From: Cymbidium sinense
Lineage: Eukaryota > Streptophyta > Magnoliopsida > Asparagales > Orchidaceae
DNA length: 64,000 bases
Assembly: GCA_021442155.1 (NCBI GenBank)
Contig: CM038218.1
Coordinates: 57,225,161 to 57,289,160, forward strand
Direction of reading: 5' to 3'
The notes under the pieces are model-generated. The model had not been told where the DNA came from. It worked only from the letters and a program-made list of their open reading frames with translations, and ran no database searches. Positions 11,525-23,293 of the stretch are shown in pieces. Positions within the stretch are counted from its first letter, which is position 1. Each line of letters begins with the position of its first letter. A program made the position numbers and the translations under genes.

Positions 11525-13285
11525 GCACAAAATATAAATAAAATAAAACTAAATAAAAACCTAAACCTAAAAAATAAACCTAAAAATAAAACCTAAAAAA
11601 TAAATAAATAATCAAACCAAAGCCCTAAATTAAAAAAAGCCTAAACCTAAAATAAAAATAATAAAAAACATAAACCTAAACTAAAATAAAAAAATAAACT
11701 AAACCATAAAATAAAATAAAATAAACTAAAAATAAACCTAAACTTAAATTGAAAAAAATAAAACCTAAAACCTAAAACTAAAAAAATAATGTAAAAACCT
11801 AAACAAAAACCTAAAAAATAAACCTAAACCTTAAAAATAAAATAAAAATAAAATTAAACTAAAAAAAACAAACATAAACCTAAACCTAAACCTAAAATAA
11901 ACTAAAATAAAACCTAAACTTAAATAAATAAACTAAATAAATGAAATATAAACCTAAATAAAAGAAAAATAAATTAAACTAATAGATAAAATAAACTAAA
12001 TAAACCTCTGGGTTTGTTTTTTTAAATCTTGATCCAACCCACCTTAGGCCCTAGGCCACAATCATGACCCTCTCACCCTAGGCCATAGCCACTGAGGCCA
12101 CCCTGACCCACTAAAAGCCAGGCTGAGCCCTGGCCTCACTGAGCCACTGTGACCACCCACGGACCCTGACCCTGAGCCACAGGCCCTGGGCCAGGCCCTG
12201 AGCCCTGGCCCTGGGCCTAAGGCCCTGGCCCAAGATCCTAGGCTGACCTGGATCCTGAGCCACAGGCCCAGGCCCTAGATCTGAGCTGACCACTGAGCCT
12301 GGCATAAGGCCCACCAAGAGCTTAGAGCTTAAAGAAAATAAGATAAAACCTAAAAATAAAGATAAAATAAAAAAACTAAATCTAAAATAAATTAAAATAA
12401 TAATAAATAAAACCAACTAAAACTAAACATAGACCTAAACTTAAAATAAAATAAAATAAACTAATAAATAAACTAAAATAAAATAAATAAAAAAAAAATA
12501 AACTAAATAAACTATTAAAAAACCTAAATAAAATAAAACTAAACCTAAAGTAAAATAAAATAAACCTAAAATAAAAAATAAAACTAAATAAAAAACCTAA
12601 AATTAAAACCTTATAATAAACTTAAAATAAATAAAACCTCAAAAATAAAAAAATAAACCTAAAATAATATATAAAATAAACATAATAAAATAAAGTTACC
12701 TAAAATAATATATAAAACCTAAACCTAATCCAAAACTAAACTTTGAGAATAAAATAAACTATAAATAAACCTAAACAAAACTAAACAAAACCAAAGTAAA
12801 ACTAAAATAAACTAAAACCTAAACTTAAAAAATAAAATAAAAAAACCTAAACCTAAACCTAAAATAAAAATAAAACCTAAACCTAAAAAAAATAAACTAA
12901 AAAAATAAACTCAACTAAAAATAATCTTAATCCAAACCTAAAAAAAAAATAAACTAAAATAAAACCTAAACTAAAATAAATTATCCTAAAATAAATAAAC
13001 TAAACAAAAAAATAAAATAAACCTAAATAAAATAAACTAAAATAAATTAAACATAAAACTAAATAAAATAAATAAACCTAAACCTACTGAGTTCACTAAA
13101 TTTAAAATAAACCATAAACCCTAAATCCTTAACCCCAAACCCAAATGCTAAATCCTAAACCCTAAAGCCAAAGCCTAAATACTAAACTAAACCCCAAATC
13201 CTAAACCTAAACCTAAAGTAACTAAATAAATTAAATAATAAATTTAAACCTAAAACCTAATAATCATAAACTAAACCTAAAACTT
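11525..13285. repeat. Telomere-like satellite, C-rich orientation
   Basis: This tract of the ACCTAAAATAAAATAAACC type holds only A, T and C for long stretches. Monomer anchors lie near 11998-12030 and 13076-13100. A GC-rich block (12015-12318) sits directly beside the first anchor, and a CCCTAAA-rich tract (about 13085-13280) precedes a GRP fragment. No genes are seen. The open stretch on minus over the GC block is a low-complexity Pro/Gly/Leu/Arg translation. Confidence 0.85.
12015..12318. repeat. GC-rich CCCTGAGCC-type block 1
   Basis: The block is built from degenerate CCCTGAGCC, GGCCCTGG and CACAGGCC words. GATCCTGAGCCACAGGCC at 12251-12268 recurs with one change at 19754-19771 and in reverse at 44661-44677. 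It fills the slot next to the monomer anchor that CCCTAAA repeats occupy elsewhere. Confidence 0.8.
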
Positions 13286-13743
13286 AAGAATGGGCAAGAT
13301 GGGGGAACATCATCATCACTAGGATTAGTCTAGATCTAGCGTTGGAGGAGAAGGTAGAGGCTGCGATCATAGTTGGTGGGGATGAGTTGCTAGTTGATAT
13401 GGAGGTGGTGGAGTGTGGTTGTTATGGAGGGAGGAGAACAGAGAGGTTACGTGGTGGTGGCGAGGCGGAGATTAGGGATATGATGGTGGATCACGCTACT
13501 GAGAAGGCAGTGGTTACGATGGGAACTAGAGAAACTAAAGAACAATCAATTTGATCTACTACTTATGGAACTATGTCTTTACAATAGAGACGGTTTCGGT
13601 TATCTAAAGCATTTAATATGCTCTAAGCTTACCCATTTTTTATCTATGTCATCGCTTACGTCTTAGAAAACTTGGTGTGTTACTTGGTTGACAAAATCGA
13701 AAAGAAGAAATGTTGAATATGAATTTGTTCTCTGTTAAAAAAA
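13286..13743 (+). pseudogene. GRP: GRP retro-pseudogene fragment, copy 2
   Basis: The fragment starts at AAGAATGGGCAAGA (codons for the NG(Q/K)xLDGRNITVN end of the RRM) and continues through a glycine-rich region with GGTGGTGG codons. It then passes through the tail and stop into a 3' UTR (AAAACTTGGTGTGTTACTTGG near 13665) and ends in an A-run at 13737-13743. Frameshifts and substitutions remove the reading frame. It is 5'-truncated, has no introns, and is flanked directly by satellite on both sides. Confidence 0.85.
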
Positions 13744-16700
13744 TAAACCAAATACTTTAAACTAACCACACCCTAAACCCACCACACCCTACCCTAAACT
13801 CTAAACCCTAATACACAAACTAACCCACCTAAACTAAACCTAACCTACCACTAACTAAAGACCCTGGGCCACATCTCCACTCACCTAAACTGACTTGCTG
13901 ACCTATAACCTAAACTACTAAAACCAGCCCTAAAAACACTGAATCCTAAACCCTGACCTACCCTGAACTAAACTCTCCACTGACCCTAAATATTAATTAA
14001 ACCTATAAAATAAAAAAACCTACCAAATAATAATATAATAAAGATAAACCTAAACGAACTGACTAAAGATAAAGATATATATAAAAAATAAATTAAAATA
14101 AATAAATAAAACCTAAACTAAACTTAAAATAAAATTAACTAATAAAACCTAAATAAAATAAAACTTAACATAAAATAAAAATAAAATAAAATAAAAAAAT
14201 AAAATAAAATAAAAAACATAAACCTAAAAAATAAACCTAAAATAAAACCAATAAAATAAATAAAATATAAAAAGAAACCCTAAACTAAAATAAAAGCTAA
14301 ACCTAAAATCAAATAAAATAAACAAATAAAATAAACTAAACCAAAATTAAATAAATAAACTAAAATAAATAAAACCTAAACTATAAAATAAATTAAACTG
14401 GCAAAACTATATAAAATAGAATAAACTAAAAATAAACTTAAACTAAACTTAAAATGAACCCTAAAATAAACCAAAATTAAAGCGTGAACTTAAACCCTAA
14501 AGCCAAATAAAATCTAAAAAACCTAAAACATAAACAAAATAAAATGAAAAATTAATAAAAAACTTAAATAAAATAAAATGAAAAAAAATAAAATAAAATA
14601 TAAACATAAACTAAAACCTAAATCTAAACCTAAAAAAAACAAAATTAAAATAAATAAATAAAAAATCTAAACTAAATTAAAAATTAAATACCTAAATAAA
14701 ATAATAACAAATCCTAAAAATAAAAAATATAAACCTAAAATATAATTAAAGAAAACTAAATAAAACCTAAACCTAAAATAAATAAAAAATAAAACCTAAA
14801 CCCTAATCTAAAAAAAAAAATAAACCTAAAATAAAAAATAAATAAACTTAAACCTAAAATAAATAATAAAAAGCTAAAAACAAATAAAACCTAAATCTAA
14901 ACCTAAAATAAACTAAACTTAAACCTAACTAAATAAATGACTTAAAATAAACCTAAACCAAAACTAAAAAATAATTCCTAAAAATAAACCTAAAATAAAA
15001 ACCTAAAACATCAAGCTAAAAAAATAAAATAAAAACCTAAACATAAACCTAAAAAATAAAATAAACTACTTGAAAAAAAAAAATGAAACTAAACTAAGAA
15101 ATAAACCTAAACCTAAACCTAAACCTAAAAATATACTAGAATAAATAAATCTAAACTAAATTAACTAAACTAAATAAAAAAATATTAAAATAAAAAATAA
15201 AACAAACTAAAATAAATAAACTAAGTAAACTAAATAAACTTAAATCTGTTTATTTAATTTAAAAAATGAAAAATAAAATAAAAAAACAAAAAAATACACT
15301 GACCACTAGGCCACCCTAAATCCTACCACAAACCCAAACCCTAATCCTAAATCTACAATACTAGCCACAAACCACCCCAAAACAAACCTAGGCAATCCAA
15401 AACCTAAAACTCAAACAAATAAAACCTAAAATAAAACTAATAATTCCTAAACCAAATGGAATAAAATAAACTAAAGGAAACTAACCAAAACCTAAACCTG
15501 GCGTAAACCTAGATAAAATAAAATAAAGAAATAAAACTAAATAAAATAAAGAAAAATAAAACCTAAACTAAATTAAAAAAATAAAATAAAACCTAAAATA
15601 ATAAACTAAATAAAATAAAACTAAACATAAAATAAATAAAGTAAACCTAATATAATATAATAAAACTAAATAAAAACCTCAACCTAAAAATAAACCTAAA
15701 AATAAATAAAAATGGGACCTAAACCCTAAACTAAAAACTAAACCTAAATAAATAAATAAAATAAACCTAAACCTAAATAAAATAAATAAATAAAACCAAA
15801 ATAAACTAAACCTAAACTAAACTAAAACAATAAAAAACTAAAATAAACCTAAACCTAAACTAAAAATAAAATCTAAAAATAAACCTAAATGAAAAACTAA
15901 AAACCTAAATCTAAAAATAAAATAAAACCTAAACTAAACCTAAAATAAAATTAAAACTAAAAAAATTAAATAAACCTAAACCTAAACTTAAAATAAATAA
16001 AACAAAAATAAAAAATAAAATAAATAATAAATAAACCTAAACCAACCAGTTTACTTATTTTTTTTTAAAAAAAACCAATAGCCCTAAACTGATTCCTAAA
16101 ATCCTAAACCTAAAACCCCAAACCTAAAACTAATGAGTGACCACAAAACACCTTGGTCACTGAGCCCTAATGACCTCCTGGGCCAAAACCACCACTATAG
16201 ACCTGACCTAAACCTGTGCCAGGCCCTACCCTAACTAATAAAAGGCCCCCAGGCTGGAATGAATAGCCCAAACCTAGGCTGACCTAGGGGTAACCCTGAG
16301 CTTTGATCCTAGGCCCTAAGCCACTAATGAGCCCTAGTCTTGAAACCAAGGCCTGACCACAGATCTTAGGCCACAAGAACTGACCACAGGCCACTGGGCC
16401 CTCCACAGGCCCAAAAAACCTAGGCCCAAACTAAATAACATAAAATAAAATGATAAAACTGACTTAGATAAATAAAGATAAAATAATAAGCTTAAATAAA
16501 ACCCAAACCAAAATAAATTAAGATAAAATAAAATATAAATTAATAAAATAAAAATAAAAAACCTAAACCTAAAAATAAACCTAAAACTAAAAAATCTAAA
16601 CCATAAATAAAAATAAAATAAAATAAACCTAAACCTAAAATAAAATAAACTAAAATAAATATAAATAACAAACCTAAAATAAACTAAAGCCTAAACTAAA

Positions 16701-17304
16701 TAAAATAAAATAAAAATAAAAATAAATAAATAAAAATAAAAATAAAAAATAAACCTAAAATATAAACTAAAACCAAAACCTAAAAATAAAATAAAACCAA
16801 AACCTAAACTTAAAATAAAATAAAATCTAAACCTACCAAAAAAACTCAACTAAAAAATAAACTTAAACTAAACTTAAATGTAAAATTAAACTAAAATAAA
16901 ACCTAAACTAAAATAAATAAATAACTAAATAAAATAAAAATTAAAATAAACCAAACTAAATAAAATAAATAAACATAAATATATTGGTTTAAATTTTAGA
17001 AAAACCCTATACCACTAAATCTTAAACCCTAAACATTAAACACCTAAACCACTGAGCTTATGACTAAACCTACCACAAATCACAAAAAAACCCTACCTAA
17101 ACCTCAACCCTAAATCTTAAAACATTAAATCCAAACCTAAACCCTAAACCTTAAACCAAACCCTACACCCTAAAACCCCTAAACCCTAAACCCCCACTAA
17201 ACCCACAAACCCAAACCCTAATCCCAAATCCTAAACCTAAACCTTGCTAAATAAATTAAAAATAAATAAACCCTAAAACATAATAAACTCCTAAACCTAA
17301 ACCT
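13744..17304. repeat. Telomere-like satellite, C-rich orientation
   Basis: A telomere-like tract (13745-13990) is followed by AT-rich TAAAATAAACCTAAA sequence. Anchors lie near 15238-15265, 16036-16075 (AACCAGTTTACTTATTTTTT) and 16980-17005. A moderate CCCTAAA tract lies at 15300-15420, a GC-rich block at 16085-16440, and a CCCTAAA-rich tract at 17000-17300. There is no coding content on either strand. Confidence 0.85.
16085..16440. repeat. GC-rich block 2
   Basis: CCTAGGCCCTAAGCCACTAATGAG-like words are intermediate between CCCTAAA and CCCTGAGCC. The block lies directly after the anchor at 16036-16075. Confidence 0.75.
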
Positions 17305-17645
17305 AAGAATGGGGCGAGAACCTTGACGGCACATCAGTCAACCACCAATCCCAGATCTGGCTGAGGAGAGAAGAGCGTGGTTATCATAATGGTGGTGGGG
17401 ATCTGGTGTCTTGGTGGATATAGAGGTGGTGGTGAGGCATGGTGTTTATGGAGGTGGGAGAGGAAGCGATGGTGCGCTATGTTTTTTATAGTAGAGACGA
17501 TTCTAGTTATATAGGGTCTTTAATTTGTTCTATGAGTGCTCATTTTTTTTTATCTATGAGCTTGTGTAGAAAACTTGGTATGTTACTTGGTTGATGAAAT
17601 CAAAAAGAAGAAATGTTGAATCTAAATTTGTTCTCTGTTAAAAAA
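17305..17645 (+). pseudogene. GRP: GRP retro-pseudogene fragment, copy 3
   Basis: It starts with AAGAATGGGGCGAGAACC (NG..NLDG) at the same 5' border as copies 2 and 4. It carries a shortened glycine-rich part (GGTGGTGGGGATCTGG, GGAGGTGG), then the 3' UTR (AAACTTGGTATGTTACTTGG) and ends at an A-run. It is about 110 bp shorter than copies 2 and 4 because part of the glycine-rich tail and stop region is deleted. It is non-coding. Confidence 0.85.
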
Positions 17646-18554
17646 TGAAAAACTAAATACCCTAAGCTCTAAACTAAAACTTGAACCCTAGACACAAAAC
17701 TAAACCCCAAACCTAAACAAACCCTAAAAAAATCCTAAACCCTAAAATTGTAAACTCTAAACCTAAACCCTAAAACTTAAACCCTAAACCCTAATCCATA
17801 AACCACAAAACCCACACATTAAACCCTCACTAACCCCAAACCCTAAACCAAGCTATAAAATCCAAAATAAAATAAATAAAAGTTAAAAATAAAATACAAC
17901 TAAATAAAATAAAAAATAAAATAAAATAAAAACCTAAACTAAAACCTAAACCTAAACTAAAAAAAATAAAAAATAAAACTAGAATAAAATAAAATAAATA
18001 AAAATTTAAACTAAAATAAAAAAAACTAAAATACCTAAATAAAATAAAGGCAAATCTATATAAAAAACAAAATTAAAATTAAATAAAACTAAATAAAATC
18101 CTACTTAAAAAAAATAAAAATAAATAAAAAAAAAAAAGCTAAACCCTAAACTAAAAACATAAACCTAAAATAAAAGTAAAATAAACATAAACTAAACTAA
18201 AATAATCTAAACTAAAATAAATACCAAAACCTAAAAATAAAACTAAACCTAAACCAACCCCCAAATAAAATAAAATAAACTAAAATAAACTTAAACCTTT
18301 AGAATAAAACCTAAAAAACCTAAAATAAAACCCACAAAACCTAAAATCAAAGATAAAATAAAAAATAAACTAAAATAAAATAAAACCAAAACTTAAAAAA
18401 ATTAAAATAAAACTAAACAAAATAATCCTAACTAAACCTAAACTAAGATAAATAAAACTAAAGATACATAAATAAATTAAATAAAATAAAATAAAACTAA
18501 ATAAATAAAATAAAATAAACTAAACTAAACCTAAAACCTTACTGTTTTTTAAAG

Positions 18555-18760
18555 GAATTAAAATGGAAATTTAAAAACCTACCTACCCTAGGCCCTAAAC
18601 CCTAACCCATGAGCCCTAGGCCAGACCCTCCCTAGGCCCTAAACCCTACCACTACCCTAAACCTGACCCCAAACCCTGAGCCATCACCTGCAACTTAATG
18701 CGTGCCCCAGACCCACCTAAACCCTAGGCCCAATTTGAGCCCTAAACCCTAAACCCTAAA
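18555..18760. repeat. GC-rich block 3
   Basis: This is a mixed block: CCCTAGGCCCTAAACCC and CCATGAGCCCTAGGCC words alternate with true CCCTAAA, showing a gradation between the two types. Confidence 0.75.
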
Positions 18761-19499
18761 ACCTAAAACCTAAAAAAATAAATAAAAACATAAACCCAAA
18801 TAAAATAAAATATAAAGACCTAAATGTAATCCTAGTGGTAAAATAAAATAAAATAAAAATCTAAGATAAAATAAATAAATACACTAACTATAAATTAAAT
18901 AAACCTAAAATAAAACCTATATTAAAGAAACTAAATAAAATAAAAATAAAATAAACCTAAACTAAAATAAAATAAAACTAAATAAAACCTAAACCAAAAA
19001 ATAAACCTAAAAATAAGACCAAAATAAAAAAATAAACCTATACTAAAATGAAAAAAAAAATATAAACCTAAATTAAACAAAATAAACTAAACTAAAATAA
19101 ATAAATAAAACTAAACCTAAACCTAATAAATAAACTAAAAACCCTAAACTAAATAAAATAAAATAAACTAAAAATAAACCTAAAATGAACTAGAAAATAA
19201 AACCTAAAATAAACCTAAAATAAAATCTAAAACCTATAAAAAAATAAAATAAAATCTAAAAAAAAAAATAAAATAAACAAACCTAAAAATAAAAATAAAA
19301 TAAAAACTAAATAACAAATAAATGAAACCTAAACTTAAACTAAAAAATAAACTATTTAAAACATAAATTAAAATAAAATAAATAAAATAAATAAACTATA
19401 ATAAATAAAATAAAAAAAATAAACCTAAATATAAATAAAAAATAAAATAAAATAAGTAAAATAAATAAACCTAAACTCTTGGTTTGCTTAATTTTAAAA

Positions 19500-19950
19500 A
19501 AGAAGCCAACCTTATTACCCAATCCCAAACCCTCCCAAGATCCTGAAACTAGTGACCCACCCTGAGCACCCAGCATGACCTGACCAGGCTAAGGCCACTG
19601 GGCCCCAGGCCACAGGCCCTGACCATCCTGAGCCCTGAGCCCTGATGAGGCACTGGGCCCTGGCATGAAAGGCCCTAGGCCAGATCCTGGGCCAAGGCTT
19701 GGGCAGCCATCTGGGCCACTTTGACCTGGGCTCCTGACCTAATCTAGGCCCTGGATCTTGAGCCACAGGCCAGCTGACCTGATGGGCCACTGAGCTGACC
19801 TAGGCTGGACTGAGCCCTGGATGACCTGGGTTTTAAAAGGCTGGACCAAAGCCCTTCCAGGCCACATCTAACTCCTAGGCCCTGGGCCACCAACTGGGCT
19901 ATCATGGGCCACAATGACACTATTCTGGGCCCTCCCTAGGCCTAAACCTT
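19500..19950. repeat. GC-rich block 4
   Basis: Dense CCCTGAGCCCTGATGAGG and GGCCACTGGGCCC words make up the block, and the shared word GATCTTGAGCCACAGGCC lies at 19754-19771. It lies directly after the anchor CTTGGTTTGCTTAATTTT. Long open stretches across it on minus are composition artefacts. Confidence 0.8.
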
Positions 19951-20139
19951 AACCCTAAAGCCTAATCCTTGAAACAAATCCCAAAAACCAAAACCCCAAA
20001 CCCCTAAACCCTAAAAGCATAAACCCTAAACCCACAAACATAAACCCTAAACAACCATGAGCCCCTAAACCTAAATCTAAAGTAACTAAATAAAATAAAA
20101 AAATAAACCTAAACTTTAAAACATAATAAACTTAAACCC

Positions 20140-20593
20140 TAAGAATGGTGAATCTTTATTGGGGGACATCAGTCAGTAGGCCTAGATCAGTGATGGAGGT
20201 GAAGGTAGAGACAATGATTATTGTAGTGGTGGTGGAGGATCTAGTGGTGCTAGAGGATATCGAGGTGGTGGTCAAGTAGTGGTTATTATGAAGGCCGAAT
20301 GAGTGATGTTGGTTGCATTCGTGGTGGTGGTTGAGGGAGAGATCGGGGATATGATGGTGAATCCCGCTACTCGAGAGGCGGGGGTGGTTCTGGGAACTAG
20401 AGAAATTGAAGAATGCTAGATCAGCTTATTGAATTTATTACATATAGAGCCTCTAGTTATCTCTGACTTTTGATTTGCTCTATGCATGTATTTATTGTTA
20501 TGTCATTGCATGTCATAGAAAACTTGGTGTGTTGTTGGTTAATGAAATCAAAAATTAGAAATGTTGAAGTTGAATTTGTTCTCTATTAAAAAA
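20140..20593 (+). pseudogene. GRP: GRP retro-pseudogene fragment, copy 4 (best-preserved C-terminus)
   Basis: The C-terminal coding part is still readable: about 20341-20400 encodes RGYDGESRYSRGGGGSGN followed by a TAG stop. This is the typical end of plant GRP7/GRP8-type RNA-binding proteins. Upstream lie degenerate glycine-rich codons and the AAGAATGG 5' border. Downstream is the 3' UTR with GAAATGTTGAA and TTTGTTCTCT before the A-run. This copy anchors the identification of all twelve. It lacks the RRM body, promoter and 5' part, so it is a truncated processed pseudogene. Confidence 0.9.
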
Positions 20594-21679
20594 CAAAATA
20601 AAACCCTAAACCCTAAACTAAAAACATAAACCTTAGACCAAAAAACCTAAACCCTAAACCCTAAACCCTAAACTCTAAACCTAAAATCTAAAATCCACAA
20701 AACTAAAACCCTAAACCCAAAACCTAAACCTAAACCCTAAAACCTAAACTCAAACCCTTAACCCACATCTTAAAGCCAAATCATAAACCCCAAACCCTAA
20801 ACCCACAAACACTAAACCCTCAACTAACCCTAAGGCCTAAACCTTAAACCCTAAAAAGCTAAAAAGCAAAACTAAACTAAATAAAATAACAATAAATAAA
20901 TAAATAAACTTAAACTAAAATAAAATAAAATAAATAAAATAAAAACATAAACTAAAACCTAAATCAAAACCTAAAGAAGATAAATAAAAAAAAATAAAAC
21001 TAAACTAAAATAAAATAAATAAAAAACCTAAACTAAACTAAAGATTAAAATAACCTCGATAAGATAAAAACTAAACCTAAAGAAAATAAAATAAAATGAT
21101 AAAAACTAAATAAAATGCAACATACCATAAAATGAAATAAAATAAATACAAAATACAATAAGCCTTAAAATAAATACAAAATACAAACCATAAACAAAAA
21201 AACCTAAACCTAAAATAAAATAAAACTAAACCTAAAAAAAAATAAACTTCACTAAAATAAAATAAACATAAACCTAAACCTAAGCAAAGCTAAACCCTAA
21301 ATAAAATAAGATAAAATAAAAAATAAACCTAAACCTAAACTAAAATAAAATATAAAATAAAAAAATAAAAATAATAAAAAACCTAAGCGTTATAAAACAA
21401 ACTCTAAACCTAAACCTGAAATAGAAATAAGACCTAAAACCAAAATAAAATAAAATAAAACTAAACTAAAAATAATCCTAAACCTAAACCTAAAGTAAAC
21501 TAAAATAAAACCTAAACTAAAATAAAATAAACATGAAAGAAATAAACTAAAATAAATAAAATAAAATAAACCTAAACAAAATAAAAATAAAATAAATTAA
21601 AATTAATAAAATAAACTAATTAAATTAAATAAACCTAAACCTGTGTGTTTGCTTAATTTAAAGAAAATTAAAATTAAAA

Positions 21680-21835
21680 AAACCCTGGCCCTAAACCCTA
21701 ACCACCTAACTCTAACCACGGACCACTACATACCACAAGCTGAGCTAAACCTTGGACATGACCTATCCAGGCCCAAACAACCCTGACCCTAAGACTTCAA
21801 CTACCCACCCTGACCCTAAATTTGTGAATACCAAA
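21680..21835. repeat. GC-leaning block 5
   Basis: CCCTGGCCCTAAACCC, GGCCCAAACAACCCTGACCC and similar words lie directly after an anchor. Confidence 0.65.
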
Positions 21836-22014
21836 AACAAAATAAAATCTAAAAAAAAAACTTAACAAAAATAAAATAAAAATAAAATAAATTAAAAGCT
21901 AAACTAAAACCTAAACCTAAATAAAATGTATAAAAGAAGATAAAAATAAAACTAACCTAAAGATAAAATAAATAAAACCTAAATAAAACTAAAAAAATAA
22001 ATAAAAAATTAAAA

Positions 22015-23262
22015 TTAAAATAAAATAAAACTAAATGTAAATACTAAAAAAATAAACTTAAAAAATAAAACTTGAAAATAAATTAAAATAAAATCTAAAC
22101 CCTAAACTTAAAACTAAATCAAAATAAACAAAATAAAATGAAACTTAACCTAAAAATAAATAAACTAAACTAAAATAAATAAAACCTAAACCTAAACCTA
22201 AAAATAAACTAAATACTAAACTAAATAAAATAAAATAATCTAAAAAATAAAACCTAAAAATTAACCTAAAATAAAAACCTAAAACCTAAACCTAAAAAAA
22301 TAAAATAAAAACCTCCTAAACCTAAAAATAAAAAATAAATCTTAAACATAAAAGGAAAAATAAAAATAAAACTAAACTAAAAATAAGCATAAACCTAAAC
22401 CTAAACCAAAATAAATTAAAATAAATAACCAAACTAAAATAAATATATGTAAAATAAATAAACTAAATTAAACAAAATATAAAATAAACCTAAATAAAAA
22501 AAAAAAAAATAAACTAAAATAAAAAATAAACTAAATAAACCTAAACTTATTTTGTTTATATAAAAAACCCTAAACCCTAAATCCTAAACCTTAAACCTTA
22601 AGCAGTAGATCATAAACCCTAAACCTTGTACAACCCTAAACCCAACCCTAAAATAAACCTAAAATAAAATAAAATATAATAAAACTAAATGAAACCTAAA
22701 CCTAAAAAAAAATAACTTAAAATAAAACTTGAAAATAAATTAAAATAAAATCTAAACCCTAAACTTAAAATAACTAAATCAAAATAAACAAAATAAAATG
22801 AACCTTAACCTAAAATAAAATAACTAAAATAAATAAAATAAACCTAAACCTAAACCTAAAATAAACTAAACACCTAAATAAAATAAAATAATCTAGAAAA
22901 TAAAACCTAAAATTAACCTAAAATAAAAAAACCTAAACCTAAAAATAAAAATAAAACCTCCTAAAAATAAAATAAATCTTAAACATAAAGGGAAAATAAA
23001 ATAAAACTAAACTAAAATAAGCATAACCTAAAAAATAAATTAAAATAAATAACCTAAACTAAAATAAATATATGTAAAATAAATAAACTAAATTAAACAA
23101 AATATAAAATAAACCTAAATAAATAAAATAAAAAATAAACTAAAATAAAAAATAAACTAAATAAACTAAACTTCGTTTGTTTATTTAATAAAAAAACCCT
23201 AAACCTAAATCCTAAACCTTAAACCTTAAACCGTAATCATAAACCCTAAACCTTAATACCTA
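22015..23262. repeat. Tandem duplication of one satellite monomer (~0.63-0.66 kb period)
   Basis: Unit 1 (about 22015-22630) and unit 2 (about 22665-23262) share the same order of irregular landmarks. These are CTTGAAAATAAATTAAAATA (22071 and 22728), AAAACCTCCTAAA, AATATATGTAAAATAAATAAA, the GTTTATTTAA-like anchor and CATAAACCCTAAACC (22611 and 23239). Differences are mostly one- to few-base indels in A-runs, so the duplication is recent or the differences are technical. Confidence 0.85.
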
Positions 23263-23293
23263 CCTAAACCCTAAACCCTCCCTCCCTAAACCC

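Larger units (their letters stand above)
17646..20139. repeat. Telomere-like satellite, C-rich orientation
   Basis: A CCCTAAA-rich tract (17650-17870) follows the GRP poly(A). Two anchor-plus-GC-block modules follow, with anchors near 18530 and 19470-19502 and AT-rich tracts between them. A CCCTAAA-rich tract (19950-20130) precedes the next GRP copy. No genes are seen. Confidence 0.85.
20594..23293. repeat. Telomere-like satellite, C-rich orientation
   Basis: A CCCTAAA-rich tract (20600-20870) is followed by AT-rich sequence. An anchor at 21632-21680 (GTGTGTTTGCTTAATTTAAA) precedes a GC-leaning block. A tandemly duplicated monomer pair follows and ends at copy B of the Gypsy-like element. 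No coding content is seen. Confidence 0.85.

Noticed and set aside
13342..13554. 70-codon ORF on + with Met start
   Set aside because: It is a shifted frame through GRP copy 2. The authentic glycine-rich frame is broken, so this is not a gene.
19515..19790. 91-codon minus ORF over a GC-rich block (and similar ones at 12111-12416 and 44641-45074)
   Set aside because: Low-complexity GGCC/CTGAG repeats give long open frames by composition. The same blocks give open frames on several readings.
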